Assembly (NCBI GenBank): GCA_030248135.1
Contig: JASANC010000480.1
Location: 1-64,000, forward strand
Length of the DNA: 64,000 nucleotides
Direction: 5' to 3'
Source of the DNA: Theristus sp. LFF4_11
Lineage: Eukaryota; Nematoda; Chromadorea; Monhysterida; Xyalidae
Position 1 is the stretch's first letter; each line of letters begins with the position of its first letter. Positions 25,901 through 38,594 of the stretch are shown here, in pieces. The translations under genes were made by a program, and so were the position numbers. Under the pieces are notes generated by a model. The model made no database searches and was not told where the DNA came from. It saw only the letters and a program-made list of their open reading frames with translations.

Positions 25901-28900
25901 TGGGGCATTGCCGAATTAAGCAGACATTTTAAACAACGAAAAAATCATGACAATAACGTTCACTAAAAGCCAGTATGTCGACCGTGGTCTCACTGAAAAC
26001 AGAACACCACTGATCTCAAAAGAATAATCACTGGCCGTGAAAATTGACCATTTGAACGAACAAGAGTGCTCATGCAAACTGCTGAGCCGTAGCCCCAGTC
26101 CGGAAGCAAGAACAAACAAGTGCACATAGGCATTAATTGTATGTCCAAACATAATTTAGTGGTATTAAGTTTCATTTATTTAATGGTCCCTGCGCTTGAA
26201 CTGAACAGCAAAAGAATAACTTTGTGCGGTCGGTAACTGACACAAAGAAACTAAAAGGGGACCGTGGATCATGATGGAGTCGCCATATTAACCGATACGT
26301 TCGAAAAAGCTGGCATGGTGGCCGTGGTGTGTGTCCACGCGATTCTCCGAGGAGTTGCCTAAAAACAGTATACCTACACCTCAGAAACCTATGCAGGAGG
26401 GCAAAAACAAAAGTCAAGAAGCAGCGGCAGACTTAAACGACATTTCCACGAGCGATAAAATAACGAACAAACAAAAACGACCAGACTCGAATACAAACAG
26501 AGTTCGCGCCAGGAAGGCAAGGCACGAATGAGAACAAAACCCATACGGGCCACCGTACATTGTGCGTATAAACATGCTCGAAAATATACAGCCTATTTAT
26601 TCACAGGGCTGAACACGCGAATCTTTTTCTTTCGCCTCTGCTCGCTACGTTTTTAAATCCAGGGATAAATATTCTTTGGATAGAAATGAGCAGCAAGCAG
26701 CAGCATAAAAAGGAAAATGAGAACCGAATGCAGATCGCACAACGGTAGTGTTACTTTGGCGGGGGTGTGGTGGTCACACACACGTTTTCTAAGGTTGCGC
26801 CAAAGAACAACAAGAGTAAGGTGGCGGCGCCATGCCAAACACTGATGAAAAAGCAAACAGCCACTACAAGGACAACATTGGTTCTGTCGCCTGCAGACAA
26901 GCTTTTGCACAAGTTTTTGTCATATCTTTTTTTCTTTATAAAAATCGTCAAGGAGTGTAGTTGAACAAGAATGTCGCAGTATTGCGCAAAAAACAGATTT
27001 TGTAAAAAAACACAAAACTTACACGCAGTAGATTTGTACTGAACATCGCAATACCACAATACGAAAGTTCTACACCATGAAAATTTTAATTCACTGAAAA
27101 AAAAGAAATCGCAAAGACAGTTTTTGATGAACACAACAGACGACTTTCTCAAGACTGTTTTGTTCACACGGATGGTCGTCGTACATTGCGTGCGTTTATG
27201 ACACACAAGCACAGACACACCTTTATATTCATATCGGTTACGCATCTCTCAACGCATATTATAATAGCACAATAATCTATCACCAAAATTACATTAAAAA
27301 TAGAAAACATTCTAGCGAACGAATTTCGCAAATCATACGAGCGACCGACATCAAACAAAATCCGCCGAACATATGTATTACAAACATAAACACACCGGCA
27401 CCGTGTGCTGTGTCTGGGATACATTATAATTCAGTCGTATTACGCTAATAAGTAAAAAGCGCAAAAACATGTCGCCCGCAAATTGTATGATACCGCACAG
27501 GCTTATGGGCAATCACCGCCAACCCTAAAAAGCTTTACGTTAAACATGTAAGCTCAAGTCAAATCGGGACCGGCTAAAGGGGCTCAAAAAGCCGTTCATA
27601 GGACGACAAAGACGGCCTCCTTTGAAGGTATCAGACTCGAACAAAATTTGCATACACTTGCGCTTGTCAAAAGTCGATAAATTTGCTTCGAGACTACTAC
27701 GGGGTCAAGTCCTCACTGGGCATGCGGTGTGAGCTAGTGGTTGCACCCTGGGTCACAGCGCGTATCGGCCTTTTGAGATTGGTTCCATAGAAAAGATATT
27801 TTCGAGCTACACATAAATTATGCCACGATTTATATCAAGCTCACAATGGAAGCGGTTCTCCGCCTCGCGTAAATTTGCGCGTGTCATTTGTAAGCACCAA
27901 CGTTTATCACGTTACTGTGTGTACGCCGGATGCTATAAAAACATGTAATGCTCAACATTGAAACCGCGCAGCTGTATTGCAGTTGATCAAACCGCCATGA
28001 TATGCACCGCATCACAATGGTTCACTATGAGAGATGCATTATAAAGACTGAAAAAGTGTATCTACATGGGACTGCAATGCCAAAAAAGTCATTCCGGATA
28101 GTGTCCTTGTGGGCCGACTAGTGTAATCACATGAATATCAATGAAATGCTTTTTGGTTGGCCTGATAAGCCTGATGTTTTTTGTGCACCGCGTTGTGCGC
28201 ATGTGTCTGGAAGAAGAAAAAACACACACAGTTGCTGCGGTGGTGGGAGTGCATAAAAACGGACAGACGAGATGGGCGATTTCAAGCAGATGCGTCATGT
28301 GCGCCCAAGAGAGTGCTACAGGCGACCAGCAATATTTGTCGGCACGCGCACGCCGCTTCTGGTTTGCTTCTTGGTTGCTTCTCATATCTTAACAACGTGT
28401 TCGTACGACAAATATAGAGACAGAACACGGAGATACCAGCACAAGGACACAGAGTGAATGCAGACATTGGCTGACGCGACAACGATGATACAGTATATAC
28501 CAAAAACTGTGTCTTCGTGCACACACGTGCCGTTTGCGTCGTTTTTTGCCGCTGTTGAGCGCCGTGCGTCTGCGTGCACATTCTAGTTAATATATCGATC
28601 AGATAGCATGAGCGCCATGGGACTGGTCCCGTTTGGTTGATGCTGCCAACACAAACTCATGCAAAAGATGCTTGTGAACACGTGTGTACACTCATACGTT
28701 ACATATAATCTTAATAATGATAATATAGCAGCAAGCTCATGGTAATATAGCAACGGCGTGCTGGTTGAGCGCAAAAAACGGTCGCTTCAGACCAAAGTGA
28801 AAAAATGGCGTATTTTGTGTTGTTATAAGTGAATAAGTGAACGTTCGCGTGCAAGCATCGCATGTTGTCGGTTGTTGCATCACAACAAAGCATCAAACAG

Positions 28901-31900
28901 TCCGGTGAAACTGGTGGTGGAACTAGAATTTGCCTTCCAATGTCCCTGAGTAAACTCTTCTATACTACTGTATAAGTTAGTATGTTTCACTTTGTGCAGG
29001 TACCAAGAGCGCAAATGTGGTCTAAACACTTGTTGCGTGTGAATTCAACGACACTGGTTACCATGATGAGGCACACGCGTGCAAGCCAAGGCCACAAATC
29101 GCAGCATTTAGCGTGTGTGACGCTTGCGGCTTGTCAACAGGCGTTCCGAACGAACGCAACTCAGCATACAGCCCTGCTGTGCTTGCTGGCTGCTTGGCGC
29201 CATGCAGCAGCCTGTCAGCGGCTGTCTGTCAGTCTAACGCCTAAAGTGGCCCATCCGCAAACGAACCCATCTCGTAACACGTGCTACTAGTCACTATGGC
29301 TGGTGCCAAATATTTGGCATGTTCACAAATTGGACAGGCGCACGAACTACAACGGGTGTACTACATGACACATGTTAGTATATACGAGACAAAATGAGGG
29401 TTTCGCAGAAGCGACCGAGAATTAGAGAGCCAAGCGGTCGAAAGCCCGGAGCACAGAGGCATACAAGAATGCACGGAAAAGATGCATCGTACGCTGTTGT
29501 AATCAGGTGGTGGCACCATAAGGTACCAAGGTCTTGAATGAAGATTCACTCAAGCAGCAGAGAGCAGGCACACATGCCTTGTGTACATTGCTCATCGGAA
29601 CCAACGAACATTTGGGCAACAATGTTCTGTTATGGCGAGTGCATCACAGTGCAATCAAATGCTGAATATTGAAAAGAACATCAGTTAACCCTAGCACCGT
29701 GCGTGCTCACTCTTCCGCAACAGCAGCTCCAGCTCCAAGGCACCTGTTGCGATGGTGGCCGACTGATTTTTTTCTGGTCTTCGGTTTTTTCCACATTCTA
29801 CATCTTGTATACTAGTCCATAGCCCTGGTTGCTAACGTTGAGGACACATATTGAAAATTATGTCAGATCGTTTTGTCCGACCCTCTTTTCTTGAGCTAAA
29901 AAAGCATTTTTATTGTTTAGAAAAAACTAAACGTTAAAGTCAATGAACGTTTAGACGTGACAATTATGAGAGAAACAGAAGCGATGGCTAGAAATAACCT
30001 GCTCTTCGATATTTATGTTTGAATGAAAAAACCTTGAATGAAAAATAAATAACCCGTTGGAAAACTGAGAGTTAATGAATGTCAACGCTCATGAGATTCC
30101 TGGGCTGTTTGGGTGGGCTAGGAGGGCTTTCAGATTCGATGGCTAAACGTTGTAGGCTTTCTTCAAACAGTTTATGATTGCACCGAAAGAGCACGAATGA
30201 GGGATTCATGTGACCAACGAAAAGCTCAGTCAGACACTGGCGTCTAAAACGGTCGAATGCGTATGATGAGGTGAAAATTTGATGATTGATTGTGTTTCGC
30301 ACGGCCAAGGATGGCTGTATCATGGGGAAACCGAACACTACACCGCCTTTTCTGAGCAGTGTTGGAAATTTCTAAAACGGGTGCTTGAAAAGGAAATTTT
30401 GTAAATCCCTCGGATCGTTCGTCATCGTTTATATTGAACATGAGAAATCCGGAAGGAAACACAAAACTGAATGTACCTCGCACTCGTAAGAACGTGCGAA
30501 AGTGCTATGAAATTTGAAATTGCTTGTTTGATGCTATTTTATTGTTCATTAACGCAATTGCGCTCGTCTTATCGTGTATAACAACATGCGTTGCTTAATC
30601 GTGAGTTTTGAAATCTTTTCTTGATAAATGGATTCATTTGCGTACGACCTGAACAGCGCCGAGGAAGTGTAAACAGATAGAAATAGAAAGCGGCATTTGC
30701 AATAAATCCAAATTTCACACAACATTGCATACATGCATATCGATGTGTGCTCGCTGCTCAATAATGTGCAAACATTTCAGAATCGTCCACAGTGCACTTC
30801 GATTGGAAATCGGACATATTCCATTTCTCACGCGTTGCTTCACCGAAATCGAACCAATTGAAAACCATGGAAAACCCATTTAATCCAAGAATTATGCAGC
30901 GGGTTTTAGTGTGATGCTTGGAACTCCACTGAGTCTCTTTGCCCATCCTGCATATTGTCTATGTTCAGTGTAGTCTATGCCGAGCGCGACACGATGTTTG
31001 TTCAATGAATTAATTTACTACATGGAATTACAAAGGATTGCAGAAAATGATCACACTATAATAAGATTACACCATGCGCGTGCATACGACGTTCACTCAA
31101 TCGGGGCTTTGTTCAAACTGTGCGGTCGGAAATAACACGAAATCCAAGAAAAGCTCTGCATGCACAATCACGGCACGCTCAAAACATGCGCCCCGCTGGC
31201 GCTGGCCCAAAACAACAATAGAAGCCACTGAACATATTTTCAGGCAACATTATTGCGCTTATAATCAGTTCAAAACGAGAGATCTAACCACACGAACGCG
31301 CTGTCATAAATCGCACATGGGGCAACACCACGATGATGTTAGCAGGATTGCACCCGCTAATTCATGGGATTCAACCGATTAGCCGTTCGGTATGCATCAG
31401 TGATCTCATGTGCAAAAACACGCTCACCACTGAGGGGCGTGTCAATTTTTGTGGTGATTATCAACAATTATAATGTTGATGTTGTGGTAGCTGCGTTTTG
31501 AAAACACACTGGTCGGTATTTACACAAAGTGAATATTGTGAAAAGCAGTGAGTGAATAATGTTGTACAATTATAGGCAACCAGCCGCGTATTTCAACGCC
31601 AATATGTGTGCCACTGAGTGAAACATAAAATATGCATTTTTGAGGGCTACCGCCATTGTCTCGATTTGTTAATTAAAGCATGTCTGTGCCTGGTGACCGT
31701 TGGAAAAGCGGCCAAGAGGAATTTTTGTGGGACACATGCGCATATTGAACATTGAAATTGTCGTTGACGAGAAACATAAATCAAGAGCACTCCAGCGGTC
31801 AAACGCTAGAGATTTGATGCAATTTGATGAATAGAACGTGGACCAGCTGTACTTGGGGCATGCTTCCAAAAAATTAGCTTCAAAAATATTCTTCCTTTTA

Positions 31901-33060
31901 TCGAACTTAGCAGCTTAAAGTGAAGAGATTCTGGATGGGACACCTTCTTCACAATCCCCAATCAGAGCGGGACACACATGAGCTGGTTTTTCCGCTGCTA
32001 AAGATGTCACAACGACAGCGAACTGAACAATGATCCAACTAGCTGCCAGAAATAAAAAAGTGGATTGAAATACTGCATGCCCGAACTCAAAATTGGTTGA
32101 GCACGACAACACAACACAACACAAACGCAACCCACATGCAACTCCGTTTATGCGTTGTGCAGTTTGGGTGTGAAATATTTTTAAAAGTACACTACGTTTC
32201 ATTTGTTTTCAGAAACAAACGCAGAAGGGCAACAGCTATGGGAAATGGGGAAATCAATGCGTCCGATGACACGAAAAGACATAAAAGATATCAAACTTAT
32301 GCGATTTTGCACTGCACCATGACGTGGGTGGCCAGCGGGGTGACTGCTGATTGCAAGAGGCAAACGAAATCAACAATGTTCGTATAATGCAAATCACTGC
32401 TGCCTCCAACTTGTCCTTGACTCAACTTACAAATCGTTATTCTTGCATTATTTTACTTGAGCTATATTTAGCGTACATAAATTCATAAATCATTAAACCG
32501 GGCAACCAACAACGACGCTGTCCGCAGTGTCATACGTACGCAATAAATTCGTCACCTCAAACGGTTTCCAGATGCAGGCTTCCTCAAATTATCCCCGGTT
32601 TTCTCAACAAATGTGTTATCGAAAAAAGGTTTCGTGCATACATACATTAGGTACATATGTAAGTACTTGTTTGTATGTTCGTTTGTCCAACTGAAACTTG
32701 TTACACAATGTTCAATTTGAAAAATTCGTTGGCATTGTTCGTCTATAATCGCCATGTTCGGATTTTTACAAAGCAAGCAATATTTTATTTCATTGTGTTG
32801 ATGGCGATTTGCAGTGCTTCACTGAATTTTCACACGGTGCAATCAATTCGATTTTGTTGTTGTATAAAATGCCGACATTTTTGTTGACCATGAAAAGTAA
32901 AAGTTTATTAAATAAATGTAATTAATGCAGATTATTGAAAAGGGAAAAGTTAAAAAACAAAATAATGTTAGCTGGGAAAAGTAAATAAACCAACCGGTTG
33001 AATGATTTATCATTTAACAAACTGAATAAAAAGCAAAATTTGAGATAAAAAAATAGAAAA
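19955..33060. other. Gene-poor stretch, no supported coding exon
   Basis: Many chance open frames exist. Those at 26331-26531 (+), 30072-30375 (-) and 31915-32100 (-) are the least random-looking, but none carries a known domain or a chain of phase-compatible exons. No long repeat arrays were seen. Confidence 0.45.
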
Positions 33061-33245
33061 AAAAAAGGGAAAAAAAAAAGGGGGATTTTTATTAGTGTTT
33101 TTTTTTTTTGGGGGGGGGGGGGGGGTTTTGGGGGGGGGGGGGGGGGGGGAGGGGGAAAAAAAAAAAAAGGGGGGGGGGGGGGGATTTTTTTTGTTTTTTT
33201 TTTTTTTTTTGAAAAAAGGGGGGGGGGGTGTTTGTGTTTTGTGTT

Positions 33246-33311
<66 letters not shown>

Positions 33312-33400
33312 GGCGGGGGCGGGGGGGGGGGGGGCGGGGGAGGGGGAGTGGGGGGAGGGACGGGCGGAGGGGGGGAGGGGGGGGGGGGGGGGGGGGGGTT
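33061..33400 (+). repeat. G-homopolymer tract, about 340 bp
   Basis: Nearly uninterrupted G runs, one exceeding 60 bases, are punctuated by short A and T runs. It abuts the left end of the TIR element at 33403. Such a tract can form G-quadruplexes in principle, but may also be partly a sequencing or assembly artefact. The Gly- and Pro-rich frames across it are not genes. Confidence 0.8.
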
Positions 33401-33402
33401 GA

Positions 33403-34200
33403 ATTATCTAAAAATGCGGGAGACGCATATAAAAGGAGGAATATGGCTTTGTGTAAGCAGTGAGAGACTTGGCTCGACAACTCTTTTCAAGTCTCTGATG
33501 TGGTACACACGGATACAAGTACATAAAAGCTATATTTTTGCGCCGCGTTTGTTTTACTGAAAAGTGTAAAACAGTTTTAAAATTATTTTTCACTGTCCTT
33601 TCCAGTTTAGTTCGAAATCACATCATGTGCGAAATTCTGTGCAAATTCTGTGCAGAACTTCTGTAAATCAACAATCTGTAAATTCTGTGCAAAAACAGAA
33701 AAATCAGAGACTGCAAAACATTGTTTCATGTGGTTTTATCGTTGCTAACGTACGCATCGCTGTGTACACACCAGCACCAGTGACAAAAAGGTGTTGTCTT
33801 CCGTTGATTTTCAGCCTTTTTACCAAACTCAAGTGGCAAAACTGTCTGTCCCGTGAGTCGTTGCCTTTGCCACAGAAGGAGACCTGGCGTTCCCTAATGC
33901 CTCTGCGATACACTTTGTTCTGGGCAAACCAGTATCAGCGATCTGAAGTCTGATCGTTATTTTAGTGGTTTTAGTGGTCGCTAAATGCCCGAAATACCGC
34001 AAATGTTGAAGTTTTAATTGTCTACAAAGTACATGTGCAACCGAAATAGTGAATAAACGGCGCAAAAATATGGCTTTTATGTACTTGTATCCGTGTGTAC
34101 CACATCAGAGACTTGAAAAGAGTTGTCGAGCCAAGTCTCTCACTGCTTACACAAAGCCATATTCCTCCTTTTATATGCGTCTCCCGCATTTTTAGATAAT
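33403..34200. mobile_element. TIR element with about 142-bp terminal inverted repeats
   Basis: The left arm (33403-33544) and right arm (34059-34200) are near-identical inverted copies, beginning ATTATCTAAAAATGCGGGAG. The 514-bp spacer includes several AATTCTGTGCA-type words and no transposase. High arm identity suggests recent insertion or ongoing arm homogenisation. A target duplication could not be defined because the left flank is a G tract. Confidence 0.8.
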
Positions 34201-34284
34201 ATTCTGACTTTTAAATAAGTCCCGAAGGTCGAACCAAATTCACATCTCGTTGGTCACACATTCTTCTAAACCCCGGATACCTCA

Positions 34285-37200
34285 GGGTTTTCATTTTTCG
34301 TTTTTTGGGCCGATTTCGCCTATGCTATTTCTACGGCCGATTTGCCCGACATCGTCACGATTCAGTATCTAGAATTGCTCACATAAGAAAACTGACCCAA
34401 AAGCCGTGATCGGCGCAATGAATTACCATGGACAACACAGTTTTTTGTATTTGGACCGATTTCGCTAATTTCCACGGCGGTTCGCCCGAAATCGTCACGA
34501 TTCAGTATCTAGAGTTGCTCACATAAAAAACTAACCCAAAATCCGTGATCAGCGCATTGAATTACCCTGGGAAACACACTTTTCTTGTTTTTCGTTTTGG
34601 GACCGATTTCGCCAACTTCCACGGCCGATTCGCCCGAAATCGTCACGATTCAGTATCTAGAGTTGCTCACATAAGAAACTAACCCAAAATCCGGGATCAG
34701 TGCATTGAATTACCCTGAAAAACACCCTTTTCTGGTTTTTCGTTTCTGGACCGATTTCGCCAATTTCCACGGCCGATTCGCCCGAAATCGTCACGATTTA
34801 GTATCTAGAGTTGTTCACATAAGAAACCTAACCGAAAATCCGTGATCAGCGCATTGAATTACCCTGGATAACACCCTTTTCTTGTTTTTCGTTCCTGGAC
34901 CGATTTCGCCAACTTCCACGGCCGATTCGCCCGAAATCGACACGATTCAGCAGCTAGAGTTGCTCACGTAAGAAAACTAACCCAAAATTCGTGATCAGCG
35001 CATTGAGTTACCCTGGAAAACACCCTTTTCTTGTTTTTCGTTCCTGGACCGCTTCGCCAATTTCCACGGCCGATTCGCCCGAAATCGTCACAATTCAGCA
35101 TCTAGAGTTGCTCACGTAAAAAACTAATCAAAATTCGTGATCAGCGCCTTGAATTACCCTGGAAAACACCCTTTTCTTGTTTTACGTTCCTGGACCGATT
35201 TCGCCAACTTCCACGGCCGATTCGCCCGAAATCGTCACGATTCAGCATCTAGAGTTGCTCACGTAAAAAAACTAACCCAAATTTCGTGATCAGCGCATTG
35301 AATTACCCTGGGAAACACCATTTTCTTGTTTTCGTTCCTGGACCGATTTCGCCAATTTCCACGGCCGATTCGCTCGAAATCGTTACGATTCAGCATCTAG
35401 AGTTGCTCACGTAAGAAAACTAACCCAAAATTCGTGATCAGCGCATTGAATTACCCTGGAAAACATCCTTTTCTTGTTTTTCGTTCCTGGACCGATTTCG
35501 CCAACTTCCACGGCCGATTCGCCCGAAATCGTCACGATTCAGCATCTAGAGTTGCTCACGTAAAAAAACTAACCCAAATTTCGTGATCAGCGCATTGAAT
35601 TACCCTGGAAAACACCCTTTTCTTGTTTTTCGTTCCTGGACCGATTTCGCCAACTTCCACGGCCGATTCGCCCGAAATCGTCACGATTCAGCATCTAGAG
35701 TTGCTCACGTAAGAAAACTAACCCAAAATTCGTGATCAGCGCATTGAATTACCCTGGAAAACACCCTTTTCTTCTTTTTCGTTTCTGGACCGATTTCGCC
35801 AACTTCCACGGCCGATTCGCCCGAAATCGTCACGATTCAGTATCTAGAGTTGCTCACATAAAAAACTAACCCAAAATCCGGGATCAGTGCATTGAATTAC
35901 TCTGGAAAACACCCTTTTCTTGTGGGATTTTTTTTGCTTCTGGACCGATTTCGCCAACTTCCACGGCCGATTCGCCCGAAATCGTCACGATTCAGCATCT
36001 AGAGTTGCTCACATAAGAAAACTAACCCAAAATTCGTGATCAGCGCATTGAATTACCCTGGAAAACAACCTTTTCTTGTTTTTCGTTTCTGGACCGATTT
36101 CGCCAACTTCCACGGCCGATTCGCCCGAAATCGTCACGATTCAGCATCTAGAGTTGCTCACGTAAGAAAACTAACCCAAAATTCGTGATCAGCGCATTGA
36201 ATTACCCTGGAAAATACCCTTTTCTTGTTTTTCGTTCCTGGACCGATTTCGCCAACTTCCACGGCCGATTCGCCCGAAATCGTCACGATTCAGCATCTAG
36301 AGTTGCTCACGTAAGAAAACTAACCCAAAATTCGTGATCAGCGCATTGAATTACCCTGGAAAACACCCTTTTCTTGTTTTTCGTTCCTGGACCGATTTCG
36401 CCAACTTCCACGGCCGATTCGCCCGAAATCGTCACGATTCAGCATCTAGAGTTGCTCACGTAAAAAAAAACTAACCCAAAATTCGTGATCAGCGCATTGA
36501 ATTACCCTGGAAAACACCCTTTTCTTCTTTTTCGTTCCTGGACCGATTTCGCCAACTTCCACGGCCGATTCGCCCGAAATCGTCACGATTCAGCATCTAG
36601 AGTTGCTCACGTAAGAAAACTAACCCAAAATTCGTGATCAGCGCATTGAATTACCCTGGAAAACACCCTTTTCTTCTTTTTCGTTCCTGGACCGATTTCG
36701 CCAACTTCCACGGCCGATTCGCCCGAAATCGTCACGATTCAGCATCTAGAGTTGCTCACGTAAGAAAACTAACCCAAAATTCGTGATCAGCGCATTGAAT
36801 TACCCTGGAAAACACCCTTTTCTTGTTTTTCGTTCCTGGACCGATTTCGCCAACTTCCACGGCCGATTCGCCCGAAATCGTCACGATTCAGCATCTAGAG
36901 TTGCTCACGTAAGAAAACTAACCCAAAATTCGTGATCAGCGCATTGAATTACCCTGGAAAACACCCTTTTCTTCTTTTTCGTTCCTGGACCGATTTCGCC
37001 AACTTCCACGGCCGATTCGCCCGAAATCGTCACGATTCAGCATCTAGAGTTGCTCACGTGTGAAAACTAACCCAAAATTCGTGATCAGCGCATTGAATTA
37101 CCCTGGAAAACACTCTTTTCTTGTTTTTCGTTCCTGGACCGATTTCGCCGATTTCCACGGCCGATTCGCCCGAAATCGTCACGATTCAACATCTAGAGTT

Positions 37201-37405
37201 GCTCACGTAAGAAAACTAACTTAAAATTCGTGATCGGCGCATTGAATTACCCTGGAAAACACCCTTTTCTTGTTTTTCGTTCGTGGACCGATTTCGCCGA
37301 TTTCCACGGCCGATTCGCCCGATATCGTCACGATTCAGCATCTAGAGTTGCTCACGTAAGAAAACTAACCCAAAATCCGTGATCAGCGCATTGAATTCCT
37401 ACGGA
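34285..37405 (+). repeat. Satellite array, about 150-bp unit, about 21 copies
   Basis: The word CCGATTTCGCC recurs at steps of 147-151 bp from about 34310 to 37288. Each unit contains GGCCGATTCGCCCGAAATCG, CATCTAGAGTTGCTCAC and CATTGAATTACCCTGG. Copies in the middle are almost identical and those at the left edge more diverged, the usual pattern of unequal-exchange homogenisation. The unit carries no open frame of note. Confidence 0.95.
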
Positions 37406-37424
37406 CTAAACATTTGTCCTATTT

Positions 37425-37805
37425 TTCGTAGCTCAGACAAAATTTGTAAGAGTGAAAAACTGATACCCAGTCAAAATGCTACCAACTTTAAAAAATGCAC
37501 AATTTTGACCCCAAAAAAATGCCCGGGCAAAAAAATAAACTAAATTTTCAGAATCTACGGATGAAATTACCCTAGGAAACAATTTTGTTCAACTGTGAAA
37601 GTGTCCCAGCTAAAAATTGAAAGGGCGAACACTTAAAACCAGGTGAAAACCCTCCCAACAATTAAAAATGCCCAATTTTTTACCCAAAAACAGGGTCTGG
37701 GTAAAAAATTAACCCAATTTTCAAAATCTCCGGGTGGAATTACCCCAGGGAACATTTTTGTTCGACTGCGAAAGTGTCGCAGGTAAAAATTGAAAGGGCG
37801 AACAC
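37425..37805 (+). repeat. Two diverged units of about 180 bp next to the satellite
   Basis: The two units share AAATGC-CC-AATTTT, GAATTACCCYAGGGAACA-like, GTGAAAGTGTC and AAAAATTGAAAGGGCGAACAC. The GAATTACCC...GGAAAACA part is also in the 150-bp satellite, so this is probably a decayed relative or junction. The word AAATGCCCGGGCAAAAA also occurs in the foldback element at 39.7-42.4 kb. Confidence 0.65.
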
Positions 37806-38380
37806 ATGTTGATTACATACCAGAAAAAAAAATACCAAGGAAAATAAGTAACATAAATTTCAGAATAGGTTTTTCGTGTCTACAGCGTATGAAAAGTAGT
37901 CGGATAAAAATTTTTTCACGGCTCCAAGCACAACTTTGGGTGTTCGTTTCGTGTGCACGGAACCAAGTTTGTGGCTTATACTATGCTCGCTGGAGGCAGC
38001 GAGCAATTTTGAAAAAAGCGCGCTGGGGTATAACGGCTCATATTATGCGTGATGCGCTCTCCGCTCGCTGCGCTCGCTCGCGCATCCGCATGATTAATAA
38101 AGCGTTGCTTTTTGTCTGTTCAATTCAATTAACTTTAAAATCGTTTTTAACGGGAACAGCAATTGACCATTAGTGATTAAAAAAGATTGTTTTTAATTTT
38201 AAAACAGAATGCAGTAAAGATAGTGTTCGCGATCAGAATATTGTTTTTGATAATTTGAACGGTAACGACCAAAGCAGCTCACAATCAAAATGCAATGCAT
38301 TTTTTTAGCACTGTTCAAAAAGCCAAAATCGGGCAAAATCCATTCAAAAATAATAATTGTATTTATCAGATATCAGCTAA

Positions 38381-38410
38381 CCGTGCCGTAGGCACGGGTC
38401 AATTGGCTAG
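38381..38410 (+). mobile_element. Helitron-like 3' terminus
   Basis: A perfect 7-bp hairpin CCGTGCC-GTA-GGCACGG is followed 9 nt later by CTAG and then T. A short GC-rich hairpin about ten bases before a terminal CTRR, with insertion between A/G and T, is the known Helitron 3' end. The body would lie to the left, possibly including the tandem repeats, but no 5' TC terminus or Rep/helicase gene was identified. Confidence 0.5.
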
Positions 38411-38563
38411 TTTCGGAATAAAGTTGAACACAAAAAATGTGTAGCTTAGTTCTATAAGTGTTTAAAATTTTATGGCTCTACCTGCAACCAGTCGACCGTA
38501 CGAGACATTTACTTTTGTCATGTTTTTTGGGACACCCTGTACTTTCGTTTTATTTGTTGTAAG

Positions 38564-38569
38564 TTTATT
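38564..38569 (-). terminator. Candidate polyadenylation signal AATAAA of the GTPase gene
   Basis: AATAAA on the minus strand begins 25 nt after the TAA stop of the RGK-like gene. A second one follows at 38548-38553. The short spacing would imply a compact 3' UTR. Confidence 0.45.
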
Positions 38570-38594
38570 CGACTGACCTCAATGATCACAAAAG

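Noticed and set aside
26331..26531. 66-codon hydrophilic plus-strand frame
   Set aside because: It starts at GTG, not ATG, and has no domain or splice partners; length is within chance expectation.
27720..27780. tRNA/SINE-like A-box (GTGAGCTAGTGGTT)
   Set aside because: No convincing B-box (GGTTCGANNC) at the proper distance and no cloverleaf.
33010..33560. Long Gly- and Pro-rich open frames on both strands
   Set aside because: They are translations of G/C homopolymer runs, with no start context, splice signals or domain.
34285..37405. Regular spaced repeats that could suggest a CRISPR array
   Set aside because: The whole 150-bp unit is conserved without unique spacers, and the DNA is animal; it is a satellite.
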